DNA of 64,000 bases from contig JAOARV010000067.1 of assembly GCA_025210395.1 (NCBI GenBank), positions 186,001-250,000 on the forward strand, written 5' to 3'. Shown piece after piece: positions 8,726 through 17,167 of this stretch; position 1 is the first letter of the stretch; each line of letters opens with the position of its first letter. The notes below the pieces were generated by a model. That model searched no databases. It saw only the letters and a list, made by a program, of their open reading frames with translations, and was not told the origin of the DNA. The translations under genes were made by a program, and so were the position numbers. Source of the stretch: Marinisporobacter sp. Its GTDB lineage: Bacteria > Bacillota > Clostridia > Peptostreptococcales > Thermotaleaceae.

Positions 8726-10258
8726 CTATTCGCTTAGTAGATGGGATGCGAAATCTTTCATAGCCTCCGCTATCATATTTTTAATTTCTTCTTTTGATAC
8801 ACCTACAGACTCTTCTTCTCCTGGATTTCTTTCAAGGACTACAGATACCCCATCAAATAGATTTGTCATTCTTCCTAGGAATAAACTTCCCTTTCCTACA
8901 ACCATAGCTCTATTTAATGACCCTTCTGTCAAATCTTCTCTTGCAAATCCTAAATAAGGCACTCCTGATGGAATATGTCCTTGAGTTGGTGCCCAACCTG
9001 GCATACCATGCTTTTCTACAAAACCTTTTAATTCTTTTCTTTCTAATTCTTTTCTCTTAACCCCTAAAGCACCAATCATTTTATAATTTGCCTCTGGTAC
9101 ATCTCCAGCTCCTGCTGGCTTTGTAATATCTGGATTTTGCATTTCAACAGAATATTTATCTATATCTGTAATCTTAAGTCCACCCTTATCAAGAGGTGCT
9201 GTAACTAATGATGTTATAACTGCTTGAGGAGACGATCCTGTTCCTACTGTGTGTCTTCCTACTAAGTCTGTTCTAATGATTGGATTTACTCCATCATTTT
9301 TACTGATAAGAATCGCAAATGCACCTACTACATCTTCTAATACAGGTAATTCTTTTTTCACATGATCTTTTCCGTTCATACCAAGCTTTGCTGTAGCTCC
9401 ACCTGCTACGATCACTACATTTTCATAAGTTCCTGCTTTTACTAGGGATGCTGCTTGAATAAGTGCGTGAGTCGGTGCCGCACAAAATCCTCTTGTATCT
9501 GAACCTGTTGCATTGATAGCTCCTGCACATTCTGCTATAGCTTTTGCAAAGTTTCCGCCACCTCTTTGGTTCATATCTCCACAAGCTTCTTCTGAACACT
9601 CAATCACATAATCAATATTTGCTACATCTAAATTGTTTTTATCTACAAGATGCTTAAATGCTAAAACACCTGAAGCTTTTACTACTAGATTTTCAAAAAG
9701 AATATGGGAAGTTAAATTGACATCTACATCATGAGCTCTTTTTACGCAACCTACTAATTTTCCTTCATGATAAAGAGCTTCTGCATGCTGCTCATTGACA
9801 AATTTCTCAATTTCAGCTAATTCTTCTCCCTCTTTTAACTTTTCTACCTCTTCTTTAAATAATGGATGATTTTCTACTTTCTCTTTTAATATTTGTGTAA
9901 AGCCTTTTTCAATCTTCACAAGATCAAATGCATCTACAATCTTTATAAGGGCAATAAATTCATCTTGCGGCATAATTTCTCCAAATTTTCCAAAACGATC
10001 TTTGCTCTTAGCGTCTTGCTTGCACCAAGGTAAATCATATTCTCTTAAATCCTCTGGATTCATATTTCCTATGTATACTTGGTTCGGCGCATAATTTAAA
10101 ACTTCTTCATAGCTTCTAATATGCTCTGGTAACTTTTTAAGATATTCTGAATCAGGATTTGTAATTCTCTCTGTAGTTTGGGTTGTTCCATTATGGATAA
10201 TCATATCAGGCGTATACACTAATGCATATCCTGAACCTTTTATTACTGGAAAACTCAT
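8726..10258 (-). CDS. grdC: glycine/sarcosine/betaine reductase component C, subunit beta
   Basis: Partner of GrdD in acetyl phosphate formation. The 510-residue protein begins MSFPVIKGSGYALVYTPDM as GrdC proteins do and has a thiolase/KAS-like core with SEEACGDMNQRGGGNFAKA and a Cys-containing DTRGFCAAPTHAL. The frame is open 15 codons further upstream, but the ATG at 10258 follows a perfect GGAGGTG site. A strong hairpin (10284-10309) sits in the 116-base gap after grdA and may lower or stabilise expression relative to grdA. Identity is secure from the operon and the motifs. Confidence 0.95.
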   Translation of the reverse strand: MSFPVIKGSGYALVYTPDMIIHNGTTQTTERITNPDSEYLKKLPEHIRSYEEVLNYAPNQVYIGNMNPEDLREYDLPWCKQDAKSKDRFGKFGEIMPQDEFIALIKIVDAFDLVKIEKGFTQILKEKVENHPLFKEEVEKLKEGEELAEIEKFVNEQHAEALYHEGKLVGCVKRAHDVDVNLTSHILFENLVVKASGVLAFKHLVDKNNLDVANIDYVIECSEEACGDMNQRGGGNFAKAIAECAGAINATGSDTRGFCAAPTHALIQAASLVKAGTYENVVIVAGGATAKLGMNGKDHVKKELPVLEDVVGAFAILISKNDGVNPIIRTDLVGRHTVGTGSSPQAVITSLVTAPLDKGGLKITDIDKYSVEMQNPDITKPAGAGDVPEANYKMIGALGVKRKELERKELKGFVEKHGMPGWAPTQGHIPSGVPYLGFAREDLTEGSLNRAMVVGKGSLFLGRMTNLFDGVSVVLERNPGEEESVGVSKEEIKNMIAEAMKDFASHLLSE

Positions 10259-10283
10259 TTTTCCACCTCCATATAATTTGAAT

Positions 10284-10309
10284 AAATGGGTGATATCTAT
10301 CACCCATTT
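10284..10309 (-). other. intercistronic hairpin between grdA and grdC
   Basis: AAATGGGTGATA and TATCACCCATTT are perfect 12-base arms separated by two bases. There is no T-run after the stem on the minus strand, so it is not a standard terminator. Its place just before the grdC ribosome site suggests an mRNA processing or stability element that lets grdA be made in excess of grdC and grdD. Confidence 0.6.
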
Positions 10310-10374
10310 ATCTTTCAGTCTTTATTATCAATAAAACCTACAAATTTTATTTCCTTTTTCTTAAATAAATTTCA

Positions 10375-10845
10375 TTAAAATTTACAAAATTCGTCTCTGA
10401 TAGAGCTCATTTCTTCAATGATCTCATCTACCTCAAGAACCATTTCCATCATGCCAATTTGGTCCTCATATACTTCTGCGTCTACAGCTTCTTTAATTTC
10501 TGGTTCTACTACATGATATACTCTGAGTCCTAACTGAACTCCTGCTAATGGACCTGCAAAAGTAGGGTCTCCATTTGTTACAGTTTCAGCAGCTAAGCCT
10601 GCAGCTTCTGCTTCTGCTGCTCCTAAAAGTACTAGCATATTTTCTGCTCCATACTTTTCTGTTAATGTTTTTACCCTATTTTGATTTTCTAAGTCCATTG
10701 CTCCTGCAGCGGTTCAGACAAAGCATTCAGTAGAAGAGAATACTACTTCTGCACCTGTGCCCTTTAGGCATTCCTCTACAGCAGGACCTGGTATACCATC
10801 TCTGTCACCAACAATGATGACTTTTTTACCATCTAAAATACTCAT
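10375..10845 (-). CDS. grdA: selenoprotein A of the glycine/betaine reductase
   Basis: Small selenoprotein that accepts the carboxymethyl group from component B and passes it to component C, then is re-reduced by thioredoxin. The gene is 156 codons when the in-frame TGA at 10714-10716 is read as selenocysteine: residues 41-44 are CFV-Sec, the family's redox motif. The N-terminus [17 protein letters not shown] and the part after Sec ([34 protein letters not shown]-type end) match GrdA throughout. A standard-code reading would miss the first 49 codons. The ATG at 10845 has an AGGGTGG site. A small hairpin follows the TGA directly (10695-10712). Confidence 0.96.
10695..10716 (-). promoter_or_regulatory. 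selenocysteine TGA codon and candidate SECIS hairpin in grdA
   Basis: The TGA (10714-10716) is followed after one base by CCGCTGC, loop AGGA and GCAATGG, which can form a short stem with one mismatch. Bacterial SECIS elements lie directly after the TGA inside the coding region, so position fits. Structure was judged by eye only. Confidence 0.55.
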
Positions 10846-10916
10846 GGTTACCACCCTTTCTCATAATTTTTATTTATATAATTTACTTTTGGTATCTTAC
10901 CAAAGTAGATTATAAA

Positions 10917-11237
10917 CTATCCTACATGTTTTGCAATCATAGCATCAATATTTGCTTTTGTTGCATCATCTTTAGTTACTTCTTCAACTTTTTCTCCATC
11001 TTTATATAAAGAAATTGTTGGCAAACCTAAAACTCTTTGTCCTATTGCAAGTCTTCTTGCTTTCATTGTATTTAACTTTGTAAATTTTACTTTTCCTTCA
11101 TATTTCTTTTCTAATTCTTCTACATCTGGCATTAATGCTTTACATGGCTCACAACCATCACTCCAGTAATCTACAAGAACAAATCCTTGTGCATCTAATA
11201 CTTCTTCTTGGAAAGTTTTCTTATCTACTGATAACAT
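10917..11237 (-). CDS. trxA: thioredoxin (glycine reductase-associated)
   Basis: Thioredoxin of 106 residues that reduces the GrdA selenide-sulfide bond using electrons from TrxB. The active site reads WSDGCEPC (Cys29 and Cys32), a GCxPC variant seen in thioredoxins of glycine-reductase operons instead of the usual WCGPC. The ATG at 11237 is 14 bases after trxB, and grdA begins 71 bases downstream. Co-location with trxB and grdA supports the role. A second, diverged copy is at 7070-7387. Confidence 0.93.
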   Translation of the reverse strand: MLSVDKKTFQEEVLDAQGFVLVDYWSDGCEPCKALMPDVEELEKKYEGKVKFTKLNTMKARRLAIGQRVLGLPTISLYKDGEKVEEVTKDDATKANIDAMIAKHVG

Positions 11238-11251
11238 AATTTTTCCCCTTC

Positions 11252-12199
11252 CTATTCTTCAAAATTATTTTCAATATATTTTTCTGCTGATACAGCTGCC
11301 ATAGCACCATCAGCTGTAGCAGTTACTACCTGTCTTAAAGATTTTACACGAATATCTCCTGCTGCAAATACTCCCTCTACATTTGTTTTCATATCTGCAT
11401 CTGTTGGAATATATCCACCTGCATCTAATTCTATTTTTCCTTTAAATACTTCACTGAATGGAAGGAAACCTATAAATGGGAATACTCCAAAAGTTCCATC
11501 ATCTTCATCAGCATGGTATTCATTGATTTCTCCAGTCTTTTTGTTTTTAAATACAATAGACTCTAAGATCCCATCACCTTTTAATTCTTCAACTACAGTG
11601 TCCCACATGAAGTTTAATTTTTCATTCTTGAAGGCCTTTTCTTGAATAGATTTAGCAGCTCTTAGTTCATCTCTTCTATGTACAACTGTTACTTTTCTTG
11701 CAAATTTAGTTAAGTACATAGCTTCTTCAACGGCTGAATCTCCTCCACCTATTACAAACACTTCTAATTCTGTGAAGAAGTCCGCATCACAAGTGGCACA
11801 ATAAGACACACCTTTTCCAGTTAATTCTTTTTCTCCTGGACAGCCAATTGGTCTTGGTGTTGCACCTGTTGCAATAATTACTGCTTTTGCTTTATACTCT
11901 TCTTTTTCACCTTTTACAACTTTAATTTTTTGTGTGAAATCTACATCTACGATAGTATCTTTTTTTCTTTCTGCTCCAAATTCCTCAGCTTGTTCTACCA
12001 TTCTTGCAATTAATTTCGGCCCTGTAGCTTCTGGAACCGATCCTGGATAATTTGCTACTTCATTTGTTGTAACAATTTGTCCTCCAACTTTATTTTTTTC
12101 TAAAATCAAAGTTTTCATTTTAGCTCTTGAAGCATATAATCCTGCTGCAAGTCCCGCAGGTCCTGAACCAACAATAATTACATCATATAAGTTTTGCAT
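11252..12199 (-). CDS. trxB: thioredoxin-disulfide reductase
   Basis: FAD enzyme that passes NAD(P)H electrons to thioredoxin, here to drive the Stickland reductase. Of 315 residues, the FAD motif GSGPAG is at 11-16, the redox pair CATC at 134-137 and the nucleotide motif GGGDSA at 151-156; GVFAAGDIR near the C-terminus completes FAD binding. The frame is open 11 codons upstream, but the ATG at 12199 follows AGGGAGGATAG. It is the first gene of trxB-trxA-grdA-grdC-grdD, with a promoter and AT-rich inverted repeats upstream. Confidence 0.95.
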   Translation of the reverse strand: MQNLYDVIIVGSGPAGLAAGLYASRAKMKTLILEKNKVGGQIVTTNEVANYPGSVPEATGPKLIARMVEQAEEFGAERKKDTIVDVDFTQKIKVVKGEKEEYKAKAVIIATGATPRPIGCPGEKELTGKGVSYCATCDADFFTELEVFVIGGGDSAVEEAMYLTKFARKVTVVHRRDELRAAKSIQEKAFKNEKLNFMWDTVVEELKGDGILESIVFKNKKTGEINEYHADEDDGTFGVFPFIGFLPFSEVFKGKIELDAGGYIPTDADMKTNVEGVFAAGDIRVKSLRQVVTATADGAMAAVSAEKYIENNFEE

Positions 12200-12287
12200 A
12201 TCTATCCTCCCTTTAAGTTTTATACTTTCCACTATTTTTATTTATTTTCAAGGAATAGTCCCCTTAGATAAATTTAATTTCATCTCT

Positions 12288-12315
12288 ATAATACCATAAT
12301 TTCAAAATTTGTAAA
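12288..12315 (-). promoter_or_regulatory. promoter of the trxB-trxA-grdACD operon
   Basis: On the minus strand TTTACA (12310-12315) and TATTAT (12288-12293) are 16 bases apart, about 90 bases upstream of trxB. The repeat array at 12319-12382 begins four bases upstream of the -35 box. The rest of the 12200-12578 gap holds only these elements and the terminator of the transporter gene. Confidence 0.6.
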
Positions 12316-12318
12316 CAT

Positions 12319-12382
12319 GATTATTTTATAATCGAGATTATTTTATAATCATGATTATTTTATAAGCACGATTATAAAAATC
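12319..12382 (-). repeat. four inverted repeats at 17-bp period upstream of grd promoter
   Basis: The unit GATTAT-TTT-ATAATC (an inverted repeat with three-base centre) starts at 12319, 12336 and 12353 (last copy one mismatch), and a shortened variant starts at 12370, giving a strict 17-base period. Between units the sequence ATAATCATGATTAT is also a perfect palindrome (12345-12358). A two-copy version lies at the same offset from the -35 box of the grdI operon (16882-16910). This is a likely binding site for a shared regulator. Confidence 0.75.
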
Positions 12383-12497
12383 ATATTTATTTTGTCTCAT
12401 CAATCACGATCATTTCATAACACTACAAACCCTACTGATTATACTCATTTACACTTCTTTGTTGAAGCATTTACACCAGTTCTTCGTTTTTTGCAAA

Positions 12498-12538
12498 AGA
12501 TCTCCAGATTTAGTGTGCTATGGAATCTAGAGATCTTC
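12498..12538 (-). terminator. terminator after the BCCT transporter gene
   Basis: On the minus strand AAGATCTCTAGATT pairs with AATCTGGAGATCTT through 14 pairs with one T-G, followed by TTGC with a short T-run. It is 40 bases after the transporter stop. Confidence 0.7.
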
Positions 12539-12578
12539 CACAATCATAATATAAGCATTTTGAAACTTTTTTTGTATA

Positions 12579-14057
12579 CTAATCTAATTTTTCAGCAGAC
12601 AACGCTTTATAAAGAGAAATACATGCTAATATCATTATAGTAATAAACGGGAATGCAGCTGCAATAGAACCGATTTGTAATGTTTTTAATCCTCCTGCAA
12701 GCAGTAGCGCTACAGCCAATAATGCCTGAATTAGACCCCAAACGATTTTTTTCCCATTAGATGGGTTTAAATCTCCATGAGAAGTCATCATTCCTAATAC
12801 AAAAGTAGCTGAATTTGCAGAAGTTATAAAGAATGTACACAATAAGAATACAGCTACAAAAGATATAAGTTTTCCTAATGGATAATTTTGTAACACAACA
12901 AATAATGCAGTTTCTGTAACTTTAGCTGCTTCACTTGCTATATCCATTCCTAGATTCATTCCTAATGTACCGAATGCAGCAAACCATACAAATGATGCTA
13001 ATGATGGAGCAACAATTACTCCAAAAACAAATTCTCTTATGGTTCTACCTTTAGAAATACGTGCAATAAATGTCCCAACAAATGGTGCCCATGCAATCCA
13101 CCAAGCCCAATAGAATATTCTCCAGCCACCAATCCAGCTATTATCTCCAAAAGGCTCAATATGGAAACTATCTCGCACAAATTCATTCACATACATTCCT
13201 AAACCATTAGTAAAAGAATTTATAATTTTCACTGTAGGACCAATTGCTATTGAACCTACTAAAATAGCAATTGCAGCATATAAGTTTATATCTGACAACA
13301 CTTTAATTCCTTTCTCAATTCCACTAACTGCTGTCCAAATATATATTAATGTAACAACACCAATAATAATAAGCTGTACAAGAGTTGTCGATGGTATACC
13401 AAATATAAAGCTAAGACCACCATTAATTTGAAGAGTTCCTAATCCAAGAGAAGTAGCTACACCTGCAACAGTAGCAAATACAGCTAGAATGTCGATTGTT
13501 TTTCCTATAGGTCCATTTACTCTTTCTTCTCCAAGTAGGGGAATAAAAATCGAACTGATAAGACCTGGTTTGTTTTTTCTGAATTGCATATAAGCTAAGG
13601 CAAGTCCTATGATACTATAATTAGCCCATGGATGAAATCCCCAGTGGATAAAAGATGTTTTCATAGCAAAATTGGCAGCTTCTGCAGTTCCTGGTTCGAT
13701 ACCAAATGGAGGGGCAATAAAATGATTTAATGGCTCTGCAGCTCCCCAAAATACTAGTCCAATTCCCATTCCTGCTCCAAATAGCATTGCAAACCATGAT
13801 GCTGTACTATACTCTGGTTTCGAATCATCAGGACCTAATTTAATGCGTCCAAATTTGCTGAATGCAAGAAATAATGCAAATGATACAAATATGAACATGG
13901 CAATTAAATACATAAAACTAAAATTATTAACAACCATATTGAAAAATCCATTAGCAGCATTACCAAAGCTATCAGGGGAAGCTATTCCCCAGATAACGAT
14001 GGCAAATACAACCGCTAAGGATATATTAAGTACACTATTACTCTTTTTATCCCTCAT
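12579..14057 (-). CDS. BCCT family betaine/choline-type transporter
   Basis: Secondary transporter of the betaine-carnitine-choline family, 492 residues with about 12 membrane helices. Signatures visible are GMGIGLVFWGAAEP (about 94-107) and the Trp-rich FYWAWWIAWAPFVGTFIARISKGRT (about 313-337), which forms the substrate pocket in this family. It directly follows the grdI-grdH genes in the same direction (20-base gap), so it most likely imports the substrate they reduce, glycine betaine or sarcosine. The ATG at 14057 follows GGAGGG. BCCT carriers usually use sodium; that is family knowledge and not shown here. Confidence 0.92.
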   Translation of the reverse strand: MRDKKSNSVLNISLAVVFAIVIWGIASPDSFGNAANGFFNMVVNNFSFMYLIAMFIFVSFALFLAFSKFGRIKLGPDDSKPEYSTASWFAMLFGAGMGIGLVFWGAAEPLNHFIAPPFGIEPGTAEAANFAMKTSFIHWGFHPWANYSIIGLALAYMQFRKNKPGLISSIFIPLLGEERVNGPIGKTIDILAVFATVAGVATSLGLGTLQINGGLSFIFGIPSTTLVQLIIIGVVTLIYIWTAVSGIEKGIKVLSDINLYAAIAILVGSIAIGPTVKIINSFTNGLGMYVNEFVRDSFHIEPFGDNSWIGGWRIFYWAWWIAWAPFVGTFIARISKGRTIREFVFGVIVAPSLASFVWFAAFGTLGMNLGMDIASEAAKVTETALFVVLQNYPLGKLISFVAVFLLCTFFITSANSATFVLGMMTSHGDLNPSNGKKIVWGLIQALLAVALLLAGGLKTLQIGSIAAAFPFITIMILACISLYKALSAEKLD

Positions 14058-14077
14058 ACGGTGTATCCCTCCATTTA

Positions 14078-15394
14078 TTAGAATTTTACTTTAAATACAG
14101 TTTGCTCCTTAATTTCTGTTTCTAAAGCATCTAACGCAACACCTACTCTATGATATCTAAGTTTCCATTGTTCCTCTTCAGAAGTATTTGGATCTCCTAG
14201 TGGATAAGGAATAGAGATAGTCGGTACCATTCTATTTGCTCCCACTGTTTTTGCAACAGGGATTAAGTTTGCCATTTGTACGATTGTAATTCCAGCTTTT
14301 TCAATTTCTTTTACCATCGTTGCACCGCAACGTGTACAAGTACCTCAGGTTGATGTTAGAATTACTGCATCTACTCCACTAGCTTTTAAATCTTCTACGA
14401 TTTCTCTACCCATTCTAGCTGCTTCTTTTTGAGTTGTTCCTGTTCCTACAGTGGTATAAAACACATCATGAACAGCTCCAATTCTTCCTTCTTTTTCATA
14501 TGCTCTTAATGCATCTAATGGCACACAAACATCTGGATTTGCATCTGCTGCCGCTGGATCATATCCTGCATGAATTGTCTTAAATACTCCCGCTGGTAAA
14601 TTATCAAGATTTGATACATCATATTTACCCCATCTAGTAGCTGATGCTGATTGAATTCTATCAGGATTTTCTACTGGAACAATTCCACCAGAAGTAGCTA
14701 AAGCAATTTTTGCTTTACTTAAATCCTTAATTTTTGGAGCTATTGGCACTAAATCTAATTCTGGAATTGGTAATTCAGTAACGAATTCTTCTCCAGAAAT
14801 TTTCTTAAGTAACATATCAATAACTCTATCTGGAGCAGCAACAGGAGGATTTAACCATTTTTGATGTCTCTTTCCTCTTCCATAGTATCCTTCTTCGTCT
14901 GCTGATAAAAGCTCTTCTCCATTTAGTATTTTAACACCAAATTTAGCCATTGCTTTCATGTCTTTTCTCATTTTTGCAGCACTTGCTCCACCTTTGAAAA
15001 TGTACATTTCTTTACTGAACATTTCAACCCCTGGGTTTTCATCATTCATAGATGTCACAACAGGTACACCAAATTTTTCTTGTACTGCTTTACAAATATG
15101 TCCACAAGCACTACCATATCTTCCTGCTCTAAATGCTGGTCCTGCAAAGAATATATCAAACTCTTTTCCTTCTAAGAACCCAAGTATTCTTTCAACAGCT
15201 TCTTCTTGATTTGAACCCATGAAGTTATCTCCACATATAATCGTATGCGTTACCTCTGCTACTCCTTTTAATGCTTGATTAAGTGCCATAGCAGCTCCTA
15301 CTTGACCTTCCCTAATTTCTGGAGCGAAATCTGCTACATCCTCTCCACCTACTTGTCCAAAGAACTGATTTAAATAAAGTATCGCTTTTTTCAT
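14078..15394 (-). CDS. grdH: betaine/sarcosine-type reductase selenoprotein B subunit
   Basis: Substrate-specific selenoprotein of component B, 438 residues with Sec350 encoded by TGA at 14345-14347 (LTST-Sec-GTCTRCG). It binds the amine substrate activated by the pyruvoyl partner and hands the carboxymethyl group to GrdA. The N-terminus MKKAILYLNQFFGQVGGED is family-typical. GrdB (glycine), GrdF (sarcosine) and GrdH (betaine) share this architecture. I prefer betaine because a BCCT carrier is the next gene, but sequence alone does not settle it. The ATG at 15394 follows AAGGAGGTG. A standard-code reading would split this into two reading frames at the TGA. Confidence 0.9.
14318..14347 (-). 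promoter_or_regulatory. selenocysteine TGA codon and candidate SECIS hairpin in grdH
   Basis: Twelve bases after the TGA (14345-14347) a perfect stem CGTTGC/GCAACG with a GGT loop is seen (14318-14332). That distance and the small G-rich loop suit a bacterial SECIS recognised by SelB. Folding was by eye. Confidence 0.6.
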
Positions 15395-15407
15395 TTTCTA
15401 CACCTCC

Positions 15408-16733
15408 TTAATATTCTACCATTGTCTTAGTAGACCAACCTACAACTCGATCTCCACAGAACATAGCATTGTTTTCCATAATAATTGATCCGTCTTCTTT
15501 TACAGATGATCCTAACACTTCATCGCCTTCCCAGCCACCTGACAATCCATCACGAGCTAGAGCTTGTAATTCTCCTATCACTTTTTCCATTGGTGGTAAT
15601 TTGATTAATTCTGAAACATTTCCACAAGATACAATAGCATCTGCTTTTGGATCTAACGTTACTAGTGGTTGAGAAGCACCATCTCTACCAGTACATTCAT
15701 TTGTAAGACCTACTGTTTTAACACCTGCATCCTCTAGTGCTACAATACACGCAATAAAGTCAGCATCTGGATTTCCATATCCTTCTTCAGCTACAACTGC
15801 AGCATCAACACCTAATGATTTTGCCATTTGTGCTACAAATAAAGCAGCTCTTTCTTTTTGCTCAAGTGCTACATTTAAGTTTGACATAATAATTCCTACA
15901 AAATTAATTGTTTTTCCATGTTCTTGATATAACCTCTTGATCATAGGTAAATTTTGGAAGTCGTAAGTGGACCACTTTGATGAACAAGGCATAAACGAAC
16001 CTGAAATCATAGCACCATCTAATACTTCATTTGGATGCATGAATGTAGGTACCATACGGTTACAATCCCATCCATATACTAAATCATTATATCCTAACTC
16101 TTCCATTTGCGATTGAGGCTGAAGCACCAATGCAACATTTGGTAAATCATTTTCTTCTTTTGTACGCTTTGTAAGAGGATTTAATTCATATGTTTCTACT
16201 TCCTCTGGCTCCATTTCAGCTACACAGCTTCCTATATATTCAGCTAATCTCATACCAGCCCATCTTAAAGCTTTATTTTTCTTTTGTTGCTCACGCTTTT
16301 CAAATTCTTCATCTGTATCTGCAACAAGTACAATATTTTTAAGTTGAGAAAAATATGTATATTTAGCTCCTTCTCCACCCATATCAATTAATCCATCTTG
16401 GAATCCACCCCAGTGTTTTCCAACTACCAATACACTACAACCTTTTAATGCTAAAGTTCTACCATTTCCAGCTTGCATTAAATCTCCAGTTACTCCAGGG
16501 AATACTGGTCCTCCACCAATTCTGTGTCTTGGCTCAATAGCTTCTTTCACCGGAACTAATCGAACCATATCTCCAGGGCTTACAATTTCTAAATCTGCTT
16601 CTGTAATGTGTTCATCTTCTTTAACTACATTTAAAGCTTCTTCCTTGTTTACAGTTAGAACTCCATCTTTGTAGTAAGTCTTATCTCCAAAGACGATATC
16701 CTTGACATAAAAATGCCCAAGTTCTAATTTCAT
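15408..16733 (-). CDS. grdI: betaine/sarcosine-type reductase component B pro-protein
   Basis: Pro-protein of component B, self-cleaved in the family to two subunits with a pyruvoyl group that forms a Schiff base or equivalent with the substrate. The 441-residue product matches GrdE/GrdG/GrdI: MKLELGHFYVKDIVFGDKT, LTPNEVLDGA-like HPNEVLDGAMISGSF and STYDFQNLP. Candidate pyruvoyl precursors are Cys224 (WDCNRMVPT) and Cys347 (NECTGRDG); Cys224 would give two halves of similar size, as reported for GrdE. The frame is open 18 codons upstream, but the ATG at 16733 has an AGGAGTG site. First gene of grdI-grdH-BCCT. Substrate assignment follows the transporter. Confidence 0.88.
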   Translation of the reverse strand: MKLELGHFYVKDIVFGDKTYYKDGVLTVNKEEALNVVKEDEHITEADLEIVSPGDMVRLVPVKEAIEPRHRIGGGPVFPGVTGDLMQAGNGRTLALKGCSVLVVGKHWGGFQDGLIDMGGEGAKYTYFSQLKNIVLVADTDEEFEKREQQKKNKALRWAGMRLAEYIGSCVAEMEPEEVETYELNPLTKRTKEENDLPNVALVLQPQSQMEELGYNDLVYGWDCNRMVPTFMHPNEVLDGAMISGSFMPCSSKWSTYDFQNLPMIKRLYQEHGKTINFVGIIMSNLNVALEQKERAALFVAQMAKSLGVDAAVVAEEGYGNPDADFIACIVALEDAGVKTVGLTNECTGRDGASQPLVTLDPKADAIVSCGNVSELIKLPPMEKVIGELQALARDGLSGGWEGDEVLGSSVKEDGSIIMENNAMFCGDRVVGWSTKTMVEY

Positions 16734-16848
16734 TTGTTGCACACTCCTTTCATATTTACAAAAATTAGTTTTTGAGAAAAATAACATTTATATGTTGGTA
16801 ATTTTGTCCAGAAAACGTTATCCTCCCCTTTGAAAACTCCTTGTTAAT

Positions 16849-16878
16849 ATTGTAACACAATTCTTATAATTTTGTAAA
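16849..16878 (-). promoter_or_regulatory. promoter of the grdI-grdH-BCCT operon
   Basis: TTTACA (16873-16878) and TACAAT (16849-16854) are 18 bases apart on the minus strand, about 115 bases before the grdI start. The AT-rich repeats at 16882-16910 begin four bases upstream of the -35 box, exactly as in the trxB-grd promoter. Confidence 0.6.
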
Positions 16879-16881
16879 CGT

Positions 16882-16910
16882 ACTTATTTTATAATCATGA
16901 TTATTTTATC
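16882..16910 (-). repeat. two-copy AT-rich repeat upstream of grdI promoter
   Basis: Two units related to GATTATTTTATAATC start at 16882 and 16899, again 17 bases apart, with ATAATCATGATTAT in the middle (16891-16904). The flank TTTTGTAAAC is shared with the trxB-grd promoter (12308-12316 region). The remaining part of the 16911-17097 gap shows only AT-rich DNA. Confidence 0.7.
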
Positions 16911-17097
16911 GTTTTTTTCTATTTTTTCATACTTTTCTTGAAATTCATGTATTTTATTTCATATTATTCCATGTATTTTTTAACCTTATACACAATTATA
17001 AGTAATTTTATTTATAATTTTACCAATTATAATCTTTAATACTTACAGATCTACAACTTATTATTCAAGTGCCTTGAATTTGTAATTTTCATTCTTC

Positions 17098-17126
17098 TGT
17101 AATTATTTTGTAGTTTATGGTATAAT
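17098..17126 (+). promoter_or_regulatory. promoter of the TetR-like gene at 17168
   Basis: A perfect TATAAT (17121-17126) is preceded at 17 bases by a weak -35 TGTAAT (17098-17103); the gene starts 41 bases downstream. Confidence 0.45.
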
Positions 17127-17167
17127 ATTTAATTGTGTTATAATTTAATCATAGTTGGTGATATAAA

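Noticed and set aside
10375-10698. A short gene starting at MDLENQN
   Set aside because: It is the part of grdA after the selenocysteine codon. The upstream 49 codons in the same frame match the GrdA N-terminus.
12319-12382. Short tandem repeats that could suggest a small CRISPR array
   Set aside because: The units are 15 bases with only two bases between them; there are no spacers and no cas genes. They fit promoter-proximal binding sites.
14078-14317. A separate 79-residue gene after grdH
   Set aside because: It is the C-terminal part of grdH after the TGA codon; the frame, family motifs and hairpin all support selenocysteine read-through.
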